Below are positions 22,165-32,496 of a stretch of DNA of 64,000 nt, one piece after another (within the stretch, counting starts at the first letter, position 1; the number at the start of each line of letters is the position of its first letter). This stretch comes from Orobanche coerulescens (Eukaryota > Streptophyta > Magnoliopsida > Lamiales > Orobanchaceae), in the NCBI GenBank assembly GCA_033398695.1, contig CM065816.1, positions 134,761,358 through 134,825,357 on the forward strand, read 5' to 3'. The notes below the pieces were generated by a model. That model saw nothing but the letters and a program-made list of their open reading frames with translations, made no database searches and was not told the origin of the DNA. Position numbers and translations under genes: made by a program.

Positions 22165-24985
22165 TGTAATACCCGTGATTTTTTTTTTCGGTAATTTTTC
22201 GTTTTTGGCATTTTTCTAGTTTCCAGAACTCGCTTGCGACCGTTTTGACATTTTGACAATGTTTTGTTCTTCGTGTTTGGTCATCCGAGTTCGTTTCGGT
22301 ATCGTTTTGTCGAGTTCCGTGCTTTTTGGCGACTTTTCCGCACTTGAGTTCGATTCTTGCGAATCTCGTCCGAAACTGTTGTTTCGACTTTCTCGTAAGT
22401 TCATTTAATGTTATTATTCATGTTGCGAGCTTTGTCTTGGTGTTTCGATCACGTATCGTGATTTTCGGGCGTTTTGGACCATTTTCGTAATTTCCTAAAG
22501 TTTGGGGTAATTACTTTCCGTTGTCGAATTTCGAGCCTTCGGGTGGTCGGAATCGTGTGTTCTCTTAGTGCTCGGATTCGTCTTTGCGAGTACTTCGTAA
22601 CCGTATCTTCGATTCGTACTCAGGTTCGGGTTTCGTGGTCGTTGCCGTCGGAGTTGGTCCCGGCCGAGTCATGGCCGGGCATGCTCGGGCGCACGGCCGA
22701 GTAACGTGCGGTAGTGATCGGCGATTCGTCGTAAGGCGATTCGTCACGTAAGGCCACGGCGTAACGCACGTAACGCCTTCCGGCATTTCCGGGCGGCGTT
22801 CGGCCATGGCGATTACGTCGTAAGCCGTGGCCGATTACGTCGTAACCGTGGCGATCGGCCTATTTAAGGCTGGCGGCGTTTTCTTGACCATTTCTCATTC
22901 TTTTTCTTCCCGTGCGGCTGTGGGTGTGTGAATCATCTAGAGATGTTGTTGGGCAATGAATCCATGAAGTGTTGAGGTTCATATCATCAATCATCCGTCC
23001 TATAACATCCTCCGATCTACCTGACCGTCGATTTCCTAGAAATCTAGTTTTGGGGAATTTGGGTATTTTGGTTGTTTTCGTCCGATTAATCCGATTTAAC
23101 TTAGGATTATGATGGATTGATGAATATTTAGATGTATTATATCATTTCCTTTATTATTCCATGGTTGGATCGTATCGATTCGTTGTTTTGGTCGAGTTCT
23201 TGGTCGACGCCTTGAAGGTGTCCTAGTATGTCATAGAGGGTTTTCGGGCGTTCTACGAATATCTTTCCTCGTATGATTGTTGATTTATGGATTATATATT
23301 GTTAGGGTCGAATTCTTGTGAAGAACTCGAGTCGGAACCCTCCCGTTCGTTGTCTTCTTCTGGGTCCGAGCTTCCGGTTGAATCGTGTTCTTCGGAGTGT
23401 TCGGTAGCGGTCATTAAGTCGAGCTTTCCGTTGCTCGCGTGCGTTGGACTTGAGGCGAGTATCTCGTCTATATTCTTTATACTTTGAGAATGTGATGTGT
23501 CGTGAATTTAACGTGGACTCGTTAGTGACGGTATATTTAACCGTAACTTACTTTAAATGAAGATGTGATTTTATGAAGGTAATTACCAACGTAAACTTTA
23601 GTTTCAAGAATAATGATAACTACCTCTTCATGTTATTTTGTTAAAATAAATACTAGAAATGAGTAGTTAACTGAAGAATTGTGGAATCGCGTAATACTTA
23701 TATTATTTGCTCTTTGGCCTTTTCTGAATGATGGTTTCTTTGTGGATGTTGTGCCCTTGTTGAAGTTATGATGCGTTAACCTATGTGTTACGTGGTTGCG
23801 GTTGTGGTGAATATTATACCTTTGTTATTGTGTATAGTAGAGAGTTGAGATGTTATCCGGGTAGGGGTCCCGTCGAGGCCTCCGGAGGCGCGTGCTTGCG
23901 AGTACGGCCAGACGTACGTTGTGACCATAAGGTTATCAATTCGGGTAGGTCTGGGGAGGGCTCCGAGAATCGACACTTGCGAGTGCGATGTCATGATAAC
24001 TTATGGGCGTATTTGAATGATGTTATCCGGGTAGGGTCCGTCGAGGCCTCCGGAGGCGCGTGCTTGCGAGTACGGCCAGATGTTATGATTTGACCATAAG
24101 GTTATCTAATCGGGTAGGTCTGGAGAGGGCTCCGAGAATCGTCACTTGCGAGTGCGATGTCAAGATAACTTATGGGTGTGTTCGAGTTTATTCTTGATGG
24201 CTAATCCGGGTGGGACCCTTCGGGGCCACGGAGACGTTTTGACTGTTGATTTGATATCTCTGAATTGTTTATGTTTTGAATCTTGAATCCCGATTATATT
24301 GGTGAATATGGTTTTGGTCTTGAGGTTTGAGTTGAGAATAAAATCATTTGTATGATTTTGAAAGAAAACCTTTTGAAAAGGAAAAACATTCATATTTCAG
24401 ATTTTACACCGAGACCCCCGAAGTCTCTAAATAATCTCTTACAATGATTTCTGGAGTAATCCCCATGGTTTGTTTTAAAGGAATAAATTATCAAAAGACT
24501 TTAGACTCTGGGATCGTGTAACTCCCTTGTCGAAATGTTATTTTCATACCGGTTGTATTCTTGATGTATAATTGTATAGCTTGGTTACTTGCTAGCGATT
24601 CCATCGCTAACCCCTCGTTGGGGATTTTGTTATTTATTCCAGGTGTTCTGACTGGAGAGTGAGCAACCACGGGATTGGCTCGGAGGATGATGCAATGCGG
24701 CGATACTAGTCACAGTTGTAGTCCAGCGTCATCGCTGATATGTCAGTTTGAGTTCTTGTCATCCTTGAGGGGATGGACATTTTATGTACTATGTGATCGA
24801 GTTGTAATTTAGTTTCATCAGATGTACGGTTATGCTATGTTTTGAGAGACCTAATCGGTCTACGGTATTATGTTTTGGTCAAGTTGACCGCATGTGGGTT
24901 TTGATTTGTAGTCTCCCGCCTGGTAGCTCCTTGTGGAAAGGGGTCTACGGCGTGTAATATCCCTGAGTGGATTGGGGGTGTTACA
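22165..24985 (+). mobile_element. 3' LTR of the gag-only element
   Basis: 2821 bp. Very close to the 5' LTR; most differences are missing or extra C/G bases, for example GCTTCCCGG versus GCTTCCGG. Same TATA, 170-bp repeats and ends. Confidence 0.92.
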
Positions 24986-25113
24986 CGAATCACGTGAGTA
25001 GCAAAAATAAATATTTATTTGCAGGCGCAAGGAGGGCGAGTCAGGGGTTGTGGGCTGGACGGCCTGAGAAGGGTTGTGGGTTGGGGCCAGTGGGGTTAGG
25101 GTTGGGCTATTGT

Positions 25114-25467
25114 GAATTTTTTTTATTCCAACAACTTTACCTGTGGCTATTCAGAACGGATGTTAAATTGTAATTTAACAGCAGTTGTCTAATGTTGCCG
25201 TTAAATTTAACAACGATACATCTAGCAATGGTTCTAGAACCGCTGGTTAAAACAACTCCAAGACTTCTATAAAGGGTATTTTCTATAGGTGAATTTTTTT
25301 TATTCCAACAACTTTACCTGTAGCTATTCAGAACGGATGTTAAATTGTAATTTAACAGCAGTTGTCTAATGTTGCCGTTAAATTTAACAACAATACATCT
25401 AGCAATGGTTCTAGAACCGCTGGTTAAAACAACTCCAAGACTTCTATAAAGGGTATTTTCTATAGGT
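25114..25467 (+). repeat. 177-bp tandem duplication at the right end of the CACTA-like element
   Basis: Two nearly identical copies (25114-25290, 25291-25467), each from GAATTTTTTTTATTCC to TTTTCTATAGGT. Each copy ends with the element terminus. Confidence 0.9.
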
Positions 25468-25544
25468 GAGCATGTAGTTCTTTGTGTTGAAAAAAAAAAG
25501 CTAGAAAATTAAATAAGAGATTTAATTTTGTAAAGCTTTTATTT

Positions 25545-26285
25545 TATTGTTCATTAAAAGACAAAATAGTGTGTTTTTGTGAGTGGAAAAGAATCCCACA
25601 TGGAACAAAAACAAAGGAAATGAGCACCCTATAGGTGTGAGCAATTAAATAGCCATTAATAACATGTGGTAGTGCCATGTGGATGTGAGGTGAAGGTGAG
25701 GTGGCAAATCTATGCCATTTCTCACTCTCACATCGCCGTTCGCCGGTGTTGCCACCGGCGAAAATGGCGTCCGGCGTCCGGCTCCGGCTCGGGTTCGGGC
25801 TTAGAGGCTTTAGTGGCGCTTCGTAGGCGCACTTTGGCATTTGGGCTCGTGGCGAGTCCGGCGAAACGGCGCGGTCCGCGGGTTTCTCGCCGCCTCTTCA
25901 ATTGGTGGTTATTTTTGCTGCTTAAATGAAAAGTCATGCCTCTTCGATTGGTGGTTATTTTTGCTGCTTAAATGAAAAGTCATGTCATTTCGAAACGAAC
26001 GGTTGTTTGGCCATCGGTCGTGTCGTTTGAACGAAATGGTGCTCCCTTTCGCGAATAGGTATGATTTATTTATAAAATCGAGTTCGGTTTCATAAGTGAA
26101 TACAGATTTTTCGAATCACCTATTCTCTTTTCTTGAATACATATAATCCAGAAAAATCATTCTTGCCTATTTTCGGATTTCACTTTGTCTTAGTGCAGTC
26201 CGAAATTAAGGCTTGTCGTATCCTGCGGTATTCTTATTTGTGACCTTAAGACACATTTCGGGGTGCAAGAAATACTATAAGGAAA
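25545..26285 (+). mobile_element. LTR-like sequence, probably an old Copia LTR
   Basis: GAGTGGAAAAGAATCCCACATGG, a TATA-like TTTATAAAATCGAG near 26070 and CTGCGGTATTC..ACACATTTCGGGGTGC near 26233-26265 have the look of a plant Copia LTR in plus orientation. I cannot fix the ends or a duplication. A GC-rich block with GTCCGGCTCCGGCTCGGG lies in the middle. No gene accepted. Confidence 0.35.
25892..25983 (+). repeat. 46-bp tandem duplication
   Basis: GCCTCTTCAATTGGTGG.. to GAAAAGTCAT occurs twice in a row with one difference (CAATT/CGATT). Confidence 0.88.
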
Positions 26286-26289
26286 GCGC

Positions 26290-27548
26290 TTCCATGCGTG
26301 ATTCAAGCCTCGACGTCTTTAACTTTGAAGAATTTTCTAACACTTTGTTCCTTTTTAAGTATCTCAAGATTTTATGTGCAGCTTGACAATGAGCAATCTC
26401 TGGATGACTGAATTATTCCCAACATGCCAACTGCATGGCTGATGCTACGGCTTATGAAAACTCGTGAATACATCAAACTATATTTTTGCATATTGTTATG
26501 TTCCAATTTATTCTGCAGACATTGATTAAGGTCAAGTTTGTTGCAAGGAATAATGTTAGTTGAAATTGATGCCATGGCCAAATCTCTCAAGAACTTTTTC
26601 AGTGTATACTTTAGAGACCAAACTAGAATTCAGGTGACAGGGTCGGCCCGCCTTGATATTTTGTAGGCTCGGTGTGAGAAATTTTTTGGGCCTTTTTTAT
26701 ATTTATTTCAGTATGTTAATTATTTATTTTATACGCAATTCTTATAACGTCTATTTCTAGTATTCAACAACCAACAATTTATATACGAAGCAAGATTTTC
26801 CAAATTTATAAATCAAAAAATATAAAAGCTCAATCAGGAAGATATCGTAGATTGGGCTCCAAAATCCCTATTTGATCTCGCAATCATGCGGCAACAATTG
26901 GAGAAGAAAAGAGGATTTATACTGCTCCAAAATTCCTATTTGATCTCGTAGTCGTGCGGCAACAATTGGAGAAGAAAAGAGGATTTATACGGGTTATATA
27001 TAACCCTTATATATAGGGGTGAGTTCTGGTGAGAATAGATTTTTAGTCAAGAAATATTTTACATTCATACCATTTATTTAACTATTTTTAATGATCCAGA
27101 TGCATGAAATGATGGAAGATCAATTCCATATATTAGTTATCAATTTACCGAATGGGGATTCAGTTATCAATTAAGAAACAATTCAAGTATTTACACAATC
27201 CGGACCATCCATCACATGCAATCAATGGTTGCGATATATTCTTATTTCTCAAAATATATCACATTCTCATATGATCCATGTCATATATATGTGTGTGTGT
27301 GGATTGACTATGGTGGAAACACCCTTAATGGTGAAATCTAGAAATCAATTGTATTATTAAGTACTTTCATTGCATATTTGTTATTATTTGTTGCATCAAA
27401 CTGGTCGCTAATATATGCAACAAATAATGCAATAAAAAATACATAACTGCATATAATTCTACTCATCTACAGCCGTTAGATCACTAATATCAATGGCCTA
27501 CTAAAGTTTCTAGATTTCACAAGGTAATTAATTTTCATATGATCTATT

Positions 27549-27585
<37 letters not shown>

Positions 27586-28000
27586 AGGCTTAATTTTTTT
27601 GGGCACGTGGACTTTACTGGACCTAGTATGGTTGCAGTGCTAGCAGTTGGCCAGGGCCGCCCATGTCAAGTGATTTATCATACCATATTTCCATTTTGTA
27701 TCACAAAGGATGTGTCATCGGTATCTCTAACGTCAAAGTTCTTTGAAAGATAATTCTTAGTCTCGCTTAATCGACAAACATTCTTACTAGTTAGCAAAAT
27801 GTCGTCAACATACAGTATCAATTATGAATTTGCTCCCATTGACCTTAAGGTATATACATGCATCAACTATGTTTTTCTTAAAACCAAAATTCATGATGGT
27901 GTTATCAAACTTTAGCTAACATTTTCTTTAAGTCTGTTTCAGTCCACATTAATTTATTCTCTTATTTTGCAGAAAACGTCATTCTTGACCTTCTTTATGA
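26290..28000 (-). pseudogene. Copia reverse transcriptase/RNase H relic, split by a hAT element
   Basis: Minus-strand translation of 27674-27960 gives DNTIMNFGFKKNIVDACIYL, then LYVDDILL (catalytic YVDD, 27801-27812) and SETKNYLSKNFDVRDTDD. Beyond the hAT insertion (26290-26629) it continues YTEKVLERFGHGINFN, ISHAVGML and HKILRYLKRNKV, the Copia motifs YIEKVL, RPDISHAVG and WKILRYLKGT. Stops and frameshifts throughout. Upstream (27960-28100) the similarity fades. Confidence 0.78.
26638..27665. mobile_element. Non-autonomous hAT element inside the Copia relic
   Basis: 1028 bp. Ends CAGGGTCGGCCC and (reverse complement) CATGGGCGGCCC agree at 10 of 12 bases. The flanks TCAGGTGA (26630-26637) and TCAAGTGA (27666-27673) are an 8-bp hAT-type duplication with one mismatch. 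The Copia RT reading continues on both sides. It is AT-rich with no transposase, and contains a 68-bp tandem duplication (26856-26991) and a (TA)n run (27554-27583). Confidence 0.82.
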
Positions 28001-28876
28001 AGTCTTTAGGTTGACGAATATAGAATTATTTCTGCAGGTCTCGAGTAAGAAATGCGGTTTTTAAACCATTTAGACTTCACTCCCACTTATTTGCTCATCT
28101 ATAGAATCTGATATTTTTTTTTATACCGAGTTTTCAAGTTTATACCAGACTAGTTCTCAGGATAACAGCTCTGGCCCCATAGTACTGCTACTAGTTAAAT
28201 CGCGAGATGTGTATCTGGCTCTCAGGTTCTTAAATATCCTCAACTACCGCGCACAAGGAGTCGTCCCCCAAGTGATTGCTCCACATTGGACCCCCTTAAA
28301 TCCAATCGTAGGGTCGCGAGATCGACTCTCACTCGGCCGCTCTCAATATTTAATTGTTCCACCAAATCGGAGGAGGGGACCTAATCCTTAGTCAAAGATT
28401 AAGAGATGATTGGGCCTTGAGAAATTCAATTCCAAAGTGTTGCCACTAAGAATCTATAGAATCTGATATTGGTTTTAACTCTTCTGGTACTATGATTAGG
28501 ATAATGATTTCTATTCTATATCCTTCGGACTTACTAAGGATAGCCTACAAAATCCACCGATCGAGAGAATGTAAGATCAAGAATCAGAGCTTCTACATCG
28601 TTATTATGCTTGCTGTTCATTTTAATCCTATAAATTGTAAAAGGGTATTGATTTATTGGAATTTTTTTGGCTTAGAACCATGACTTATGGGCTATATTTA
28701 GATCTTGCAGTCGTAGATAAAATTTGAGAAATCGACTCAAAACTACAAAGTAAAGCCTACAATCCAAAACACAATATCTTTAATTTTTTGTCCCAAAATC
28801 CAATTGTTACCTACTACACATAAACTACTATTAGATACTTCAAACCTTAATATAAGCCACTCTTTAATCTTCTTCC
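28001..28876. other. Unassigned stretch before the Copia element
   Basis: Mixed composition. 28200-28390 is GC-richer (GGGTCGCGAGATCGACTCTC, ACTCGGCCGCTC), but I recognise no gene, TIR or LTR end. The last 70 bp are AT-rich and are the target of the Copia insertion (CTTCC duplication at 28872-28876). Confidence 0.4.
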
Positions 28877-29171
28877 TGTTATAATATCACCAATAATGAT
28901 ATGTGGGATCAACAATCAATAATTCAATCAATTATTGGATTGAAATATCTAATATAAAGACAATTATGTTGTATAATAAATAATATTAATTTGTTGTATA
29001 GCATGTAATCTTGAGCTATAAATAGAGCTCTTTGGTAGAGCTTTGGACACACAATTCATTCTAATAAAAGCTCAAAATCTTCATCTTCTTTCATCCTCCT
29101 TTATGCTTATATATTGTAATATATATATATATAATATATTGTGAAGTGATAAAATATCCGATTTTACAACA
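28877..29171 (+). mobile_element. 5' LTR of the Copia element
   Basis: 295 bp with TATA box CTATAAATAG (29016-29025), AATAAAAGC downstream and a TA-rich stretch before the end. Followed by CGTTATCAGCACGAGC (29172-29187), a primer site used by many plant Copia elements and distinct from the TGGTATCAGAGC type; the tRNA is not assigned here. Confidence 0.93.
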
Positions 29172-29610
29172 CGTTATCAGCACGAGCTCTACCGATTTAA
29201 TCCCATTCCGCAGCCGGACTCGATATATTGGTACATCATCCTTAAATTCTAAAGGTATGTAATTAACTTTATTTATATTTAATTTATGTAATAATAATAT
29301 TTAGATATGGTATTAATCTAATATCATTATTGATGATAATTAATATATTTAAGCAAATATAATAATTATGTAAATATCATCAATTTAAATTTATATGCGT
29401 AAGGACCTAAGATCAATTTTATTTTTAAGATGATTCTTGGACTATGGACTAATTATATATGTAAGACCTAAATAATAATGAATTTGTGTGAAGTGTAAAA
29501 ATCTTCATCTATTTTTATTTGAAGAGTTCTATTTATTAGTGAAGAGTTGAATCTTCATCTATATTTTGTAGAGGATTAATAATGGAGGAATACAAAATCC
29601 CCATTCATAT

Positions 29611-29830
29611 GACCATGAAAGATTTTATAATCGAGTAGTGATATTTTTATTTTTAGTAACCACGAAAAATTTTATAATCGAGTAGTGATATTTTTATTTT
29701 TAGTAGTCATGAAAGATTTTATAATCGAGTAGTGATATTATTATAACTAACTATATAGATTGTAATTCATATATATATATATATATGAGTAGTGATATTA
29801 TTATAACTAACTGTATAGATTATAATATAT
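29611..29830 (+). repeat. Minisatellite in the Copia leader
   Basis: Three units of about 47 bp (starting 29611, 29660, 29706) with CATGAAAGATTTTATAATCG and AGTAGTGATATTTTTATTTT, then two units of GAGTAGTGATATTATTATAA..CTAACT separated by TA runs. Confidence 0.85.
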
Positions 29831-30056
29831 ATATAAATATATATGAATTTCCATTCCCCAAACTCTAATTACCAACGGTTAGTTCATTAAATATATAAGA
29901 ATATATTCAACAATTTTAATGATAATTAACAATAATAATAAAAAAAAAATTCTCCAACGGTCATAAACGGCCATATTTCAAAATCAAATCTATAAATACT
30001 CATATTATACTCCACACTTATTAATCATCTCCAAAATATCTACCAATTTTTACAAA

Positions 30057-30218
30057 ATGGGTAAATATTTTATGACTTTCCTCACTCTTCTTACATTTTT
30101 CAATTTCATCATTTGCTACACTCAAGTCGATTGCTTTAGTGAGACATATGTGATCATCATTATGATGGTCACGATTCTTCTTTTAGTTTTTAGTTGGTTT
30201 GTTGTGATTAATATTTAA
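30057..30218 (+). CDS. 53-residue two-helix hydrophobic ORF in the Copia leader
   Basis: ATG in ACAAAATGG context, 53 codons, TAA. It begins MGKYFMTFLTLLTFFNFIIC, like a signal peptide or first membrane helix, has a short polar middle (QVDCFSET), then a second hydrophobic stretch VIIIMMVTILLLVFSWFVV. It is the first sizeable ORF of the transcript, 120 bp before the gag ATG. A possible acceptor (TTTTGTAATAG at 30321-30331) lies between, so the region from 30219 could be an intron. I do not recognise the peptide. Open and compact, but selection cannot be judged from one copy. Confidence 0.45.
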   Translation: MGKYFMTFLTLLTFFNFIICYTQVDCFSETYVIIIMMVTILLLVFSWFVVINI

Positions 30219-30337
30219 GCATGAATGGTATTTGTATTGAGTAATAATTTCAATTATACTTTTGTTTAGCTGACATCATTAAATGTAATAGCTATGTGTT
30301 AATTATATTTCAATCTTATGTTTTGTAATAGATAACC

Positions 30338-31377
30338 ATGTCCAATCTTAAGCTCGATTTCGCTCCCTTGAATCTTAATGGAGACAATTATATGTCTTGG
30401 ACAAATGATGTGAAGACACATCTCAGGTGCAAAGGACTCGAAAATATTCTAACAAATAATGTGCCAGATGCTACGAAAGAAACGGAGGTAGATGAAAAAG
30501 AGTTTTCTATGAATAAAGCAAAAGCATTAAAATGCATGAGGCAACATCTTGATGAGGGATTAAAACTAGAGTACATGAACGTGGATGATCCCAAAATTTT
30601 ATGGGACAATCTTAAGAAAAGATTTGGGTATCAAAAGCAAGTGTTATTACCAGCACTAGTTGATGAATGGAACAAGTTAAGATTCCAAGATTTTAAAAGT
30701 GTGAGCGAGTATAATTCTGCTATGTTCAGAATTGTATCACAACTAGAGTTTTGTGGTAAATCATAACAGAAGGTGAAAAATTGGAAAAGACGTATGCTAC
30801 ATTCCATACGTCACATCTAATACTGCAACAACAATACAGAATGCGGGGATATACCGAATACTCTGAATTAATTGCAGCTCTCTTACTTGCTGAAAAGAAT
30901 AATGATCTGTTGATAAAGAATCATCAGTCTTGTCCTACAGGAGTGATAGCGATTCCTGAAGCAAATGCCACAACTACTAATCAATGATGTGGTGGTCATG
31001 GTTGGTTTAGAGGTCGAGGTCGGGGACGCGGCCGCGGCCACTTTCGTGGTCGAGGTCGAGGTCGTGGCCGTGGTTATGGAAATTACTTTAGGCCTCCCAA
31101 AAATGAAATGATTAATAAAAACCAACAAGACAAAGATAAGTATGTCCAAGAAGGTTCATCCAATAAAAATGAAAATTCTTGTTTCAGATGCGGGAAAAAG
31201 GGACATTGGGCTAAAGCATGTAGAACGCCAGACCATGTTTGTAAAATGTATAAGGCATCTCTGAAAAATAAAGAAAAGGAAGTCGATTTTCATGAACATG
31301 AACCTGAGGACGACTCAACTTACCTAGAAGCTGCAGATTTTACTGAGGATGCAAATGTGGACATGGACATGGAATAA
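30338..31377 (+). pseudogene. Copia gag with CCHC zinc knuckle
   Basis: It starts MSNLKLDFAPLNLNGDNYMS, then WTNDVKTHLRCKGLENIL, LKLEYMNVDDPKILWDNLKK and VLLPALVDEWNKLRF (UBN2-type gag core). A TAA after FCGKS (30764) and a frame change follow. The frame from 30781 continues EKTYATFHTSHLILQQQYR, passes a TGA at 30985, an Arg/Gly-rich basic stretch (RGRGRGRGHFRGRGRGRGRG), and CFRCGKKGHWAKAC (knuckle). It ends with an acidic tail and its own stop at 31375. The separate stop and the A/T-rich spacer after it indicate that gag is expressed apart from pol. Confidence 0.88.
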
Positions 31378-31498
31378 AATAAAAAATAAATAAATAAATA
31401 ACTATGTGATTTCCATGTTTGTTGCATCTTTATTGTACTTGTTTGTATTTTGTTGTTTGTATTCTCTTGTTTGAAATATGTATTATCTCATTTGAAGT
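31378..31498 (+). promoter_or_regulatory. Gag-pol spacer with stacked AATAAA signals
   Basis: Directly after the gag stop come AATAAAAAATAAATAAATAA and T/G-rich sequence (TTGTACTTGTTTGTATTTTG), the look of a plant polyadenylation region. All frames are closed. In plant Copia elements a short gag mRNA made by splicing and early polyadenylation at this position is known; that it applies here is inference. Confidence 0.5.
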
Positions 31499-31807
31499 TT
31501 GTATGAAGTATTTAATAAATGTTATTATATTAAGCTAACTTACCATCTTTTAGTCTTATATTCTTATTCATTAAGGAGTTTGAGTATGGAAGGTATTGGA
31601 GACATTTGCATCCCGGACAGTGGCACAACTCATACAATCCTCAAAAATAAGAAATATTTTACTGAGGTACAATCTACAAAAGCAGTAATAAATACAATTT
31701 CAGGTCCTAAATTCATATTACCAAATGGAACAAAATTTGTCATTAATAATGCTTTATTTTCTCCAAAATCTAAGAGAAACTTGTTGAGCTTTAATGACAT
31801 ATACCGT
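31499..31807 (+). pseudogene. Copia protease
   Basis: ICIPDSGTTHTILKNKKYFT holds the DSG active site. It is followed by ISGPKFILPNGTKFVINNAL and FSPKSKRNLLSFNDI, the usual order in Copia pol. Ends at a TAA after NDIYR (CGT TAA) where RT-bearing relatives continue into the integrase region. Confidence 0.88.
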
Positions 31808-32274
31808 TAAGGATATGATACTGAAACAGTAACTGAAGGTAATATGAAATATATGTACATTACTGCTAATATTTTGGGAAAGAAACAAATACTGGAAAAA
31901 CTACCACAATTATCTCGTGGATTACATTATACACATATTCATGAAACTGAATGTAATTTGATAATAAAAGAGGATCCCAAAATATTGACATTATGGCATG
32001 AACGCCTAGGTCATCTTGGCTCCACGATGATGAGGAAAATAATTAATAGTACACATGGTCACCCAATGAAAGGTGTAAAACTCATAAATAATAAACTATG
32101 TGAAGCTTGTTCTCTTGGAAAGTTTATAATAAGGCATTCACCAGGCAAAATTGAAAAGGAATCACCTACATTTCTCGAAAGAGTTCAAGTGATGCATCTA
32201 GTATATGGTCACATGTTTGTTTATTGTCAAGTCGTGATATGGCATTTGCAAGATTCCTTGCACAAATAATTAAC
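31808..32274 (+). pseudogene. Copia integrase, N-terminal part
   Basis: The zinc domain is seen in LTLWHERLGHLGSTMMRK and KLCEACSLGK (HHCC). After FLERVQ some twenty codons are missing. The reading then resumes one frame over with DASSIWSHVCLLSSRDMAF (first catalytic Asp) up to the MULE target site at 32266-32274. Confidence 0.88.
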
Positions 32275-32496
32275 TGGATTACTAAACACCGCCCAAAATT
32301 ACTACCCACCGCCCTAGAAGATTACCTTTTTGCCCTTAATTCAGTTTAATTAGATTTTGGATCCTAATTTAGTAATACTTTTCTCTCTAAACAACCCACC
32401 CGACACAGCCGAACCGCCACAACAGTACCACCGATAAGTCGCCGTCCGCCGCCATCTTACCGCCGCGTAGCCGCCGTCTGCCGCCGCACCGCCGCC

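Larger units (their letters stand above)
16639..24985 (+). mobile_element. Gag-only LTR retrotransposon (TR-GAG/LARD type), chromovirus-related
   Basis: 8347 bp with LTRs 16639-19472 and 22165-24985 (TGTAATACCCGTG...GGGGTGTTACA) and a perfect duplication CGAAT on both sides. Primer site TGGTATCGGAGC at 19477, hairpin and purine tract at 22128-22164. The 2.7-kb internal region codes only for gag; RT, RNase H and integrase are absent, not just decayed. Its purine tract and hairpin match the Tekay-type element base for base, so a Tekay-like helper would have to supply the enzymes. The LTRs differ mainly by small indels. Confidence 0.9.
15679..25468. mobile_element. CACTA-like non-autonomous element, split by a gag-only LTR element
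   Basis: Left end CACTACTACAAAATAGG, right end (reverse complement) CACCTATAGAAAATACCC; about 12 of the first 19 bases agree. Both ends carry subterminal motifs AACATC/GATGTTAAA and AACAGCAGTTGT/CAACAGTTGT in opposite orientations, as CACTA elements do. After removing 16639-24985 and one duplication copy, about 1.44 kb remain, AT-rich in 15850-16560 and without transposase. The 3-bp duplication is unclear: AAT precedes the left end, and AAT follows the first, not the second, copy of the right-end repeat. Confidence 0.5.

Noticed and set aside
24967..25173. 68-codon ORF
   Set aside because: Spans the LTR end and its target; a chimera made by insertion.
25544..25937. GC-rich ORFs on both strands as a host gene exon
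   Set aside because: Low-complexity CCGG-rich sequence inside an LTR-like block; no domain seen.
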